In this document: one piece after another, positions 1-5,822 of the stretch
Layout of the letters: every line of letters begins with the position of its first letter
Position numbering within the stretch: position 1 is the first letter of the stretch
NCBI GenBank assembly: GCA_903921135.1
Contig: CAIXOY010000295.1
Span: forward strand, 1-8,845
Reading direction: 5' to 3'
DNA from: an uncultured Gammaproteobacteria bacterium
Lineage (GTDB): Bacteria > Pseudomonadota > Gammaproteobacteria > Pseudomonadales > UBA5518
Length of the DNA stretch: 8,845 bases
Notes under the pieces: model-generated
Databases searched by the model: none
What the model was told of the DNA's origin: nothing
Seen by the model: only the letters and a program-made list of their open reading frames with translations
Position numbers and translations under genes: made by a program

Positions 1-179
1 AAGAGGTAAAGCCACCATGCCGGGAGCGGGTTGTCGTACTCCTCGATGCCGTCGTAGACATGACCGGTCTTGGCCTCACTGTCGGCCGGACGCGTACGGT
101 TGCCGAAGAGGAGCAGGAAGCTGCCCACGATCATGAGCGCGGTGAGCGCGATGATGTAAATGCTCCAGTTGCTGCTCAT
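1..179 (-). CDS. ccoP: cbb3-type cytochrome c oxidase subunit III (CcoP), N-terminal part, cut by the window edge
   Basis: CcoP is the membrane-anchored diheme c-type cytochrome subunit that passes electrons from soluble cytochrome c or the bc1 complex to CcoO/CcoN of the cbb3 oxidase. Only the first 59 codons are present, so the two CXXCH heme sites lie beyond the left edge and cannot be checked. The visible part is typical: a short cytoplasmic start (MSSNW), one hydrophobic helix at about residues 6-25, then the family signature TGHVYDG...YDNPLPAWW at residues 38-56. The ATG overlaps the ccoQ stop codon (shared ATGA, 176-179), which suggests translational coupling. It is the fourth gene of the ccoNOQP operon. 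Identification rests on the signature and operon position and is secure. The function of the missing part is assumed. Confidence 0.93.
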   Translation of the reverse strand, partial: MSSNWSIYIIALTALMIVGSFLLLFGNRTRPADSEAKTGHVYDGIEEYDNPLPAWWLYL

Positions 180-346
180 CTGTCGTTCTCCCGCTGTGGC
201 GAGTGCTCTGGCTCGTCGGCAAAGGGCAGTTGCGCCGCTTCCTCGAAACGCGCCTTGCGGCTCGCGCTGAAGGTCCACACGCCGATGCCGCAGAGCGCCA
301 GGAAGGCGAGCAGCGTGGCGATTCCCATCCAGTCACCCTGAGTCAT
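176..346 (-). CDS. ccoQ: cbb3-type cytochrome c oxidase subunit CcoQ, 56 aa
   Basis: CcoQ is a small single-helix membrane protein that stabilises the assembled cbb3 oxidase; it carries no cofactor. The frame encodes 56 residues starting MTQGDWMGIATLL, with a hydrophobic segment at about residues 7-27 followed by a charged cytoplasmic tail (SRKARFEEAA...) ending QRENDR. This length and layout match CcoQ proteins, which diverge quickly in sequence, so the call leans on position between ccoO and ccoP. The start lies 8 nt after the ccoO stop, with a GAGA motif about 6 nt upstream that overlaps the end of ccoO. The stop overlaps the ccoP start by 4 nt. Nothing odd is visible. Confidence 0.9.
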   Translation of the reverse strand: MTQGDWMGIATLLAFLALCGIGVWTFSASRKARFEEAAQLPFADEPEHSPQRENDR

Positions 347-354
347 GTCGGTTC

Positions 355-963
355 TCAGCGTTCGCGCTTCAGCAGTGTGCCGAGCTGCTGCAGGTAGGCG
401 ATGACCGCTTCGGCTTCCGATTTGCCCGCCACGTCCATTCTTGCAGCCGCGATATCGCCATCGGTGTAGGGCACGCCGAGCGCACGCAGGGCACGCATCT
501 TTGCGGCCGTGCCTTCAGCGTCCAGCGTGTTCTCGAAGAGCCAGGCGAAGGCGGGCATGTTCGATTCGGGAACCACGTCGCGCGGGTTCATGAGGTGCGC
601 ACGATGCCAGTCGTCGCTGTAGCGGCGGCCGACCCGCGCCAGATCGGGCCCGGTGCGCTTGGAGCCCCAGAGGAAGGGGTGGTCGTAGACGAACTCGCCG
701 GCCACCGAGTAGTGCCCGTAGCGCTCGGTCTCGGCGCGCAGCGGTCGCACCATCTGCGTGTGGCAGACGTTGCAGCCCTCGCGGATGTAGATGTCGCGGC
801 CCTCGAGTTGCAGCGCAGTGAGCGGCTTGAGTCCCTCGACCGGCTGCGTGGTCTGCTGCTGGAAGAACAGCGGTACGATCTCGACCAGACCGCCGAAGCT
901 GATGGCGACCACGATCAGGACGATCATCAGGCCGAGGTTTTTCTCGATTTTCTCGTGGCGCAT
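355..963 (-). CDS. ccoO: cbb3-type cytochrome c oxidase subunit II (CcoO), monoheme cytochrome c
   Basis: CcoO is the inner-membrane-anchored, periplasm-facing monoheme cytochrome c that relays electrons from CcoP to the CcoN active site. The 202-residue product has the usual family length. An N-terminal anchor helix (about residues 10-34, GLMIVLIVVAISFGG then VEIVPLFF) precedes the conserved RDIYIREGCNVCHTQMVRP block. The CNVCH heme c site is at residues 64-68. The SNMPAFAW segment at about 134-141 supplies the likely distal Met ligand (Met136). The conserved RYGHYS, GPDLARVG and PYTDGDI blocks are intact. The start ATG is 12 nt after the ccoN stop, with GGAG spaced 8 nt upstream. The gene is complete and needs heme attachment by the Ccm system, which is not in this window. 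Confidence 0.97.
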   Translation of the reverse strand: MRHEKIEKNLGLMIVLIVVAISFGGLVEIVPLFFQQQTTQPVEGLKPLTALQLEGRDIYIREGCNVCHTQMVRPLRAETERYGHYSVAGEFVYDHPFLWGSKRTGPDLARVGRRYSDDWHRAHLMNPRDVVPESNMPAFAWLFENTLDAEGTAAKMRALRALGVPYTDGDIAAARMDVAGKSEAEAVIAYLQQLGTLLKRER

Positions 964-975
964 GGCGTGTGCTCC

Positions 976-2415
976 TCAGGCCGGCTGCGTTTGCAGCGCC
1001 CGCTCGGGTGCCGCTCCGGGCGAAACGGTTTTCCATGTGTTCCATGCCATCACCAGCATGCCGGCGAAGAACAGCCCGCCGCCCAGCAGGCGCACGATGT
1101 AGCCCGGGTAACTGGCCTGCACGGATTCGACGAAGCTGTAGGTGAGCGTGCCGTCGTTGTTGTAGGCCCGCCACATCAGGCCCTGCATGATGCCGTTCAC
1201 CCACATCGAGGCGATGTAGAGCACGGTGCCGATGGTCGAGAGCCAGAAGTGCAGGTTGATGGCCGGCACACTGAACATCTGGCGACGGTTCCAGAGCACA
1301 GGGATCAGGTGGTACATCGCCCCGATCGACACCATCGCCACCCAGCCAAGCGCGCCCGAATGCACGTGTCCGATGGTCCAGTCGGTGTTGTGGGAGAGCG
1401 CGTTCACGGTCTTGATCGACATCATCGGACCCTCGAAGGTCGACATGCCGTAGAACGACAGCGAGACCACGAGGAAGCGCAGCGTCGGGTCCGAGCGCAG
1501 TTTGTGCCAGGCACCCGAGAGGGTCATGATCCCGTTGATCATCCCGCCCCAGCTCGGCGCGAGCAGCACCAGCGACATCACCATGCCGAGGCTTTGCGCC
1601 CAGTCGGGCAGCGCCGAGTAGTGCAGGTGGTGCGGACCCGCCCACATGTACACCGCGATCAGCGCCCAGAAGTGCACGATCGAGAGCCGGTAGGAATAGA
1701 CCGGGCGCTCGGCTTGCTTGGGCACGAAGTAGTACATGATTCCCAGGAAGCCGGCGGTGAGGAAGAAACCCACCGCATTGTGTCCGTACCACCACTGCAC
1801 CATGGCATCGATGGCGCCCGCGTAGATCGAGTAGGACTTGGTGGCGGATACCGGCAGCGCCAGGCTGTTCACGATGTGCAGCACCGCCACCGTGATGATG
1901 AAGGCCCCGAAGAACCAGTTCGCGACGTAGATGTGCGAGGTACGCCGCTTCATGATCGTGCCGAAGAAGAGCACCGCGTAAGCCACCCAGACCACCGCGA
2001 TCAGGATGTCGATGGGCCACTCGAGCTCGGCGTATTCCTTGCCGCTGGTGTAGCCCATGGGCAGCGAGACGGCCGCGAGCAGGATCACCAGCTGCCAGCC
2101 CCAGAAGACGAAAGAGGCGAGACTGTCGGACAGGAGCCGCGTCTGGCAGGTCCTCTGCACCACGTATAGCGATGACGCAAACAGTGCACATCCGCCAAAG
2201 GCAAAGATCACGGCGTTGGTGTGCAGCGGACGCAGGCGGCCGAAGTGCAGGTGCAACTCGCCGATGCTGACGTTCAGTTCGGGGAAGGCGAGCTGGGCGG
2301 CAATCAGTACCCCGACCAGCATGCCCACGATGCCCCAGACCACCGTCATGATCGTGAACTGCCGGACCACGGCGTAGTTGTAGACCGGATGCTCGGTGCT
2401 GGCGTGTTCGCTCAT
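976..2415 (-). CDS. ccoN: cbb3-type cytochrome c oxidase catalytic subunit I (CcoN)
   Basis: CcoN is the catalytic subunit of the high-affinity C-type heme-copper oxidase. It reduces O2 to water at a heme b3-CuB centre in the inner membrane and pumps protons. The 479-residue product matches the family's usual length. By comparison with known CcoN proteins, these ligands are visible: His65 (RPLHTN) and His352 for low-spin heme b, His350 (TIGHVHSG) for heme b3, and His212 (WWYGHNAVGFF), His262 and His263 (AGPHHLHYS) for CuB. The cross-linked tyrosine is Tyr256. Many hydrophobic helices span the protein. The start chosen is MSEHASTEHP, with GGGGA spaced 6 nt upstream. The frame stays open for 134 more codons upstream, but these run antisense through the dehydrogenase gene and do not look like CcoN. 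It is the first gene of ccoNOQP and sits behind an Fnr/Anr-like site. Confidence 0.98.
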   Translation of the reverse strand: MSEHASTEHPVYNYAVVRQFTIMTVVWGIVGMLVGVLIAAQLAFPELNVSIGELHLHFGRLRPLHTNAVIFAFGGCALFASSLYVVQRTCQTRLLSDSLASFVFWGWQLVILLAAVSLPMGYTSGKEYAELEWPIDILIAVVWVAYAVLFFGTIMKRRTSHIYVANWFFGAFIITVAVLHIVNSLALPVSATKSYSIYAGAIDAMVQWWYGHNAVGFFLTAGFLGIMYYFVPKQAERPVYSYRLSIVHFWALIAVYMWAGPHHLHYSALPDWAQSLGMVMSLVLLAPSWGGMINGIMTLSGAWHKLRSDPTLRFLVVSLSFYGMSTFEGPMMSIKTVNALSHNTDWTIGHVHSGALGWVAMVSIGAMYHLIPVLWNRRQMFSVPAINLHFWLSTIGTVLYIASMWVNGIMQGLMWRAYNNDGTLTYSFVESVQASYPGYIVRLLGGGLFFAGMLVMAWNTWKTVSPGAAPERALQTQPA

Positions 2416-2460
2416 GGTGTGTCCCCGGATGAGTGGCCTGACGGCCGGCGTGCGCTGCGA

Positions 2461-2466
2461 ATTTTC
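2461..2466 (-). promoter_or_regulatory. Putative -10 element of the ccoN promoter
   Basis: On the minus strand this hexamer reads GAAAAT, which matches TATAAT at four of six positions. If it occupies -12 to -7, transcription would start near 2454, giving a leader of about 39 nt before the ccoN ATG, and the centre of the Fnr-like box would fall exactly at -41.5. No good -35 hexamer is needed or seen in that setting, as expected for an activator-dependent class II promoter. The spacing was worked out by hand; the start site is inferred. Confidence 0.5.
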
Positions 2467-2488
2467 CGCAGGCTGGGCTGCGGGCACC

Positions 2489-2502
2489 ATGATATGGGTC
2501 AA
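2489..2502 (-). promoter_or_regulatory. Putative Fnr/Anr-type binding site upstream of ccoN
   Basis: Read on the minus strand the site is TTGAC-CCAT-ATCAT. It matches the Fnr/Anr consensus TTGAT-N4-ATCAA at eight of ten positions, including the key TTGA half-site. Fnr-family regulators (Fnr, Anr, FixK) commonly activate cbb3 oxidase operons under low oxygen. The site lies 74-87 nt upstream of the ccoN start codon and is centred at -41.5 relative to the inferred transcription start. It also lies 35-48 nt upstream of the divergent dehydrogenase start, so it could affect that gene too; that part is speculation. Confidence 0.65.
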
Positions 2503-2526
2503 GCTTGGGATCAGCCATGACTTACC

Positions 2527-2531
2527 GGAGG
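2527..2531 (+). promoter_or_regulatory. Shine-Dalgarno GGAGG that decides the dehydrogenase start
   Basis: Two in-frame ATG codons are adjacent (2534 and 2537). The GGAGG motif is only 2 nt from the first but 5 nt from the second, so the second is the better start. The choice alters the protein by a single Met. Confidence 0.7.
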
Positions 2532-2536
2532 CCATG

Positions 2537-3505
2537 ATGCGGGGAGTGGTACTGGATCTGGACAGCCTGCACCCGGGAGATCTCGATCTCTCGCGCCTGC
2601 AGGCGGCGCTGCCCGAGTGGAGCATGTACGGCTCTACCGCCTCGTCAGAAGTGCAGAGCCGCATAAGGGATGCGCAAGTGGTGCTCAGCAACAAGGTGGT
2701 GCTGGACCGTGCGGCCTTCGCCGCAGCGGGCGCGCTGCGCCTCGTGGTCGTGATGGCGACCGGCACCAACAACATCGACCTCGACGCTGCCCGCGAGAGC
2801 GGCGTACAGGTGTGCAATGTGCGCGGCTATGCGGTCGATTCGGTGGCAGAGCACACGCTCCTGCTGATACTGGCGCTCGCCCGCGGACTGCTGCCTTACC
2901 GCTCCGCGGTGCTCGACGGAAGCTGGAGCCGCAGCCCTTTCTTCTGCCTGCACGGCCGGCAGATTCTGGAGCTGTCCGGGCGGCGTCTGGGCGTGATCGG
3001 TTGCGGGGAGCTGGGGAGTGCGGTGGCCAGACGTTGCGACGCTCTCGGCATGGAGGTGGTCACCGCGGCGCTCCCCGGGCGCGAACATTCCCCCGTGCCC
3101 TGGCCACGGCTGCCGCTCGACGAGGTGCTCGCGAGTTCCCCGGTTATCAGCCTGCATTGTCCGCTCACACCGCAGACGCGCGGGCTGATAGGAGCGCGTG
3201 AGCTCAGGCTGATGCCGCGGGGGGCGTTGCTGGTCAACACCGCACGGGGCGGCTTGGTCGATGAGGCTGCGCTGATCGATGCGCTGGAGAGCGCTCATCT
3301 GGGAGGTGCCGCACTCGATACGCTCGAGACCGAGCCGCCGATGGCGGATTCAGCCCTGCTGGGTGCAGCGGCGAGATTGGACAGTTTGTTGGTGACACCA
3401 CACGTGGCGTGGGCGGGCCGTGCGGCCCGCCAGCGCCTCGTGGATCAGATGGTGGAGGTCATTGCCGCCTTCCGTGGCGGCCAGTCAGCCAACCGGGTGG
3501 CCTGA
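2537..3505 (+). CDS. hprA: D-2-hydroxyacid dehydrogenase, glycerate dehydrogenase/hydroxypyruvate reductase type (HprA-like)
   Basis: This is a predicted cytoplasmic NAD(P)-dependent enzyme that interconverts hydroxypyruvate and D-glycerate or a similar 2-keto/2-hydroxy acid pair. The 322-residue product has the typical two-part fold. The N-terminal substrate domain carries ATGTNNIDLDAA (about residues 74-85) and NVRGYAVDSVAEH (94-106). The nucleotide-binding domain carries GCGELG at 155-160 (GxGxxG). The catalytic triad is intact: Arg237 (NTARGG), Glu266 (TEPP) and His289 (TPHVAW), with the 29- and 23-residue spacings seen in 3-phosphoglycerate dehydrogenase. The SPFFCLHGRQILELSGRRLG segment and the TPHVAWAG...ARQRLVDQ end resemble HprA-type glycerate dehydrogenases rather than SerA or PdxB. 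The gene is divergent from ccoN and convergent with the receptor gene, so it is probably monocistronic. Exact substrate and cofactor preference cannot be read from the sequence. Confidence 0.85.
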   Translation: MRGVVLDLDSLHPGDLDLSRLQAALPEWSMYGSTASSEVQSRIRDAQVVLSNKVVLDRAAFAAAGALRLVVVMATGTNNIDLDAARESGVQVCNVRGYAVDSVAEHTLLLILALARGLLPYRSAVLDGSWSRSPFFCLHGRQILELSGRRLGVIGCGELGSAVARRCDALGMEVVTAALPGREHSPVPWPRLPLDEVLASSPVISLHCPLTPQTRGLIGARELRLMPRGALLVNTARGGLVDEAALIDALESAHLGGAALDTLETEPPMADSALLGAAARLDSLLVTPHVAWAGRAARQRLVDQMVEVIAAFRGGQSANRVA

Positions 3506-3509
3506 GGGA

Positions 3510-5732
3510 TCAGTACTCGTAGCTGAAGTCCACGCCCCAAGTGCGGCCTTCGCCGTAGGGGGCAACCATCGGGGACCAGGGGAAGCCTTCGATACCGTCG
3601 AGGACGTATTCCTCGTCGCCGAGGTTCTTGCCCCAGACTGCCACGGAGGCCGTGCCGTTACCCATGGCGATTTCGCCGAGGGTGAGGCGGGCATTCCACA
3701 GATCGTAGCCCGGGATGTTGTAGCCCCGACGCACGAAGGACACGAACTCCGCATCGTCGACCTTGGAGTAGTTGACGTTCAGCGTCAGCTCGCCATAGCC
3801 GAAGGAGGGGAATGTGTAGTCGAGGTCTGCGGTGAAGGAGTTCTCCGGTGCCGAGGGCAGCACGACCTTGTTCTGCTCGACGGCAGGGGTCTGCGGGTCG
3901 TCGACCGGATCCACCGAGGTATCAAGATAGCCGTAGCCCAGCGTGAGCTTGAGGCTGTCGGTGATCAGCGTCGTCAGGTCGAGTTCCAGACCCTTGATGT
4001 CGGCCTGGCCGGCGTTGTAAAGCACCACGTTCGTCGGGTCGTTCAGGACCGCGAAGGACAACTGGATGTCCTGGTAGTCGGAGCTGAAGACGGCGGCGTT
4101 CAGGCGCACCCGGTTGTCGAGGAACTGGGCCTTGATGCCTGCCTCGATGGTGGTCACCGTTTCCTCGCCGAGCGGCGTGGTGGTGGACGTCTGGTTGGTG
4201 CCGCGGATGTTGAAGCCGCCCGTCTTGTAGCCTTCGACGTACTTCGCGTAGACGTTGACGTCTTCGGTCAGGTCATAGGCTGCGGTCAGGTCGACGCTGG
4301 TGTTGTCCCAGGAGTCGTCGGCGCTGGAAGAGAAGAACTGGAAGCCGCTGGCCAGTGCCTGTGTCTCGATCTCGCGGTCGTCTTCGCTGTAGCGCAGGCC
4401 GAGCGTGAGGTGGAGCTGGTCCATCGCCGCGGGCGTCCAGGTGAAGTGGCCGTAGATGGCGCGCGCTTCGTTCTTCGCCGTGCTGATGCGGTTCGGGAGT
4501 TCGATTTCCAGCAGCTGATCGTAGATCGGCGGGAAGGGTGGCAGGAACCCGAGCGGCAGGGTGATGTAGTCGATCGTGTCCTCGTCACCCTCTTCCTCGA
4601 AGTAGTACGCGCCCAGCACGTACTCCAGCCCACCGTCCAGCACGCTGCCCAGCACCTGCAGTTCCTGGGAGAACTGATCCTGCTCGTTGTCGAAGGGGGC
4701 GTTTGCGAAGAGGCGGGTGGTGAAGCGGTTCGCGCCATAGTCCTGGTAGATGCTTTGCTCGAGCTCGCGGTAGCCGGTGAGGGACTTGATCGAGAGGTTG
4801 TCGCAGATCTCCCAGGTCGCCGTCAGCGAGTGGCCCTTGATCTTGATGTTGCTTTCCTCGACGGGTACCCGCGGGCGGACGTTGTCGAGGCGGTCTTTCT
4901 GGAAGGGAACCTGGCTGAAGCCGAACAGCGAGGGGCCGATGTTCTGGTAATAGATGGTGCCCGAGTCCACGTCGGATTGGTCGTAGGCGTAATCGACATT
5001 GACGCTGTCGGAGGGCTGCCAGTTGATGGCGAGGCGGCCGCCGAAGCTGTCGTTGTCACCGAAGTTGGGGCCGGAGCCCTGGTTCGTGACCCAGCCGTCT
5101 TTCTTCGACTTGAGCAGGCTCACTTTGGCTGCCACACCGCCGGCGCGCGGGGTGTCGATCTCGACCCGGCCGCGGGTGTAGTTGCGGTCGCCTGCGCTCA
5201 GGTTGCCCTTGAAGCCGAACTCTCCCTTGGGCTTGGCGGTGACCATGTTGATCGCGCCGCCGATGGTGTTGCGGCCGTAGAGGCTCCCTTGCGGGCCGCG
5301 CAGCACTTCGATGCGCTCGAGGCTGGCGACTTCGTTGCCAAGGCCGATGGAGCGCGCCACGTAGATGCCGTCGACATAGACCGCGACGCTCGGGTCGGTG
5401 GACATGCCCACGTCATTGTTGCCGACGCCACGCATATAGGTACGCAGCGACCCCTGGCTGTTGGGGAACTGGCGCATGTAAAGGTTCGGGACGCTGTGCT
5501 GGATGTCGCCCAGATCATCGACGCCGAACTTCTCGAGATCGGCGGTGCCGAAGGCGAGCACCGAGATGGGGGTGTCCTGCAGGGAGGCCTCGCGGCGCTC
5601 CGCGGTGACGATCACTTCCTCGAGCCCCTGGGCGGAGGGCGCCCCGTCCTGCGCGTGCGCGACGGTGGCGATGCCTGTCGCCACCGCGAGTGCGAGCAGG
5701 GAACGTGCGGAATTGCCGGGTTTGAACTGCAT
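3510..5732 (-). CDS. TonB-dependent outer-membrane receptor, substrate unknown
   Basis: This is a ligand-gated outer-membrane beta-barrel powered by TonB-ExbB-ExbD, importing a scarce nutrient such as a siderophore, heme, cobalamin or an organic substrate. The 740-residue product has a signal peptide (about residues 1-27, likely cut after AHA) and a TonB box (EEVIVTA, 38-44). The plug domain spans roughly 48-165 and includes RGVGNND, DGIYVAR and IEVLRGPQGSLYGRNTIGGA. The barrel follows, rich in alternating aromatic/polar strands, and ends FSYEY with the terminal aromatic residue expected for barrel assembly. The TonB box follows the signal peptide closely, so there is no STN signalling domain and FecA-type surface signalling is unlikely. 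GGAG lies 6 nt before the ATG. No transporter, sigma/anti-sigma pair or substrate enzyme is adjacent to hint at the ligand. The gene lies 90 nt downstream of valS on the same strand. Confidence 0.95.
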   Translation of the reverse strand: MQFKPGNSARSLLALAVATGIATVAHAQDGAPSAQGLEEVIVTAERREASLQDTPISVLAFGTADLEKFGVDDLGDIQHSVPNLYMRQFPNSQGSLRTYMRGVGNNDVGMSTDPSVAVYVDGIYVARSIGLGNEVASLERIEVLRGPQGSLYGRNTIGGAINMVTAKPKGEFGFKGNLSAGDRNYTRGRVEIDTPRAGGVAAKVSLLKSKKDGWVTNQGSGPNFGDNDSFGGRLAINWQPSDSVNVDYAYDQSDVDSGTIYYQNIGPSLFGFSQVPFQKDRLDNVRPRVPVEESNIKIKGHSLTATWEICDNLSIKSLTGYRELEQSIYQDYGANRFTTRLFANAPFDNEQDQFSQELQVLGSVLDGGLEYVLGAYYFEEEGDEDTIDYITLPLGFLPPFPPIYDQLLEIELPNRISTAKNEARAIYGHFTWTPAAMDQLHLTLGLRYSEDDREIETQALASGFQFFSSSADDSWDNTSVDLTAAYDLTEDVNVYAKYVEGYKTGGFNIRGTNQTSTTTPLGEETVTTIEAGIKAQFLDNRVRLNAAVFSSDYQDIQLSFAVLNDPTNVVLYNAGQADIKGLELDLTTLITDSLKLTLGYGYLDTSVDPVDDPQTPAVEQNKVVLPSAPENSFTADLDYTFPSFGYGELTLNVNYSKVDDAEFVSFVRRGYNIPGYDLWNARLTLGEIAMGNGTASVAVWGKNLGDEEYVLDGIEGFPWSPMVAPYGEGRTWGVDFSYEY

Positions 5733-5770
5733 GGTCTTCTCCAGTATGGGTAATTTTAGTGCTGAAGCTG

Positions 5771-5792
5771 CATGCCGCCCTCGAACGGCATG
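5771..5792. repeat. Perfect 7-bp inverted repeat in the valS-receptor intergenic region
   Basis: CATGCCG and CGGCATG flank an 8-nt spacer. The repeat lies between the valS stop and the receptor start, about 39 nt upstream of the receptor ATG. On the minus strand a TTGACA hexamer (5796-5791) overlaps the first arm by two bases, but no good -10 hexamer follows at 15-19 nt. The hairpin is not followed by a T-run on either strand, so it is a poor intrinsic terminator. It may be an operator or an RNA stem-loop in the receptor leader. Confidence 0.55.
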
Positions 5793-5822
5793 TCAAAGCA
5801 TTCTGGTATGCGTTCCAGCTTT

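Noticed and set aside
595..2169. A 524-codon open frame on the plus strand opposite ccoO and ccoN
   Set aside because: It is codon-aligned antisense to both oxidase genes and very rich in His, Arg and Glu, as expected from the complement of membrane-protein codons. It has no recognisable domain.
515..2518. A 667-codon minus-strand frame shifted relative to ccoN/ccoO
   Set aside because: It overlaps two certain genes in another frame on the same strand. The Arg/Ala/His/Gly-rich product is typical of a frame-shifted reading of GC-rich DNA.
2416..2817. N-terminal extension of ccoN by 134 codons
   Set aside because: The extra sequence is Ser/Arg/Ala-rich, lies antisense to the dehydrogenase start and its promoter region, and does not resemble CcoN. 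The start at 2415 has a proper ribosome site and gives the family length.
3420..5753. A 777-codon open frame on the plus strand covering the whole TonB-dependent receptor
   Set aside because: It is codon-aligned with the receptor on the opposite strand. Stops there would need TTA, CTA or TCA codons in the receptor, which are avoided in GC-rich genes. The translation is a low-complexity Val/Ala/Asp/Glu-rich product without family motifs, whereas the receptor has all its expected domains.
5771..5792. Rho-independent terminator after valS
   Set aside because: The stem is only 7 bp with an 8-nt loop, and it is followed on the minus strand by CAGCTTCAGC rather than a T-run.
5733..5822. Riboswitch or Fur box in the receptor leader
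   Set aside because: The gap is only 90 nt, too short for a cobalamin riboswitch, and no B12-box-like or THI-box-like sequence is present. No GATAAT-type Fur repeats are visible.
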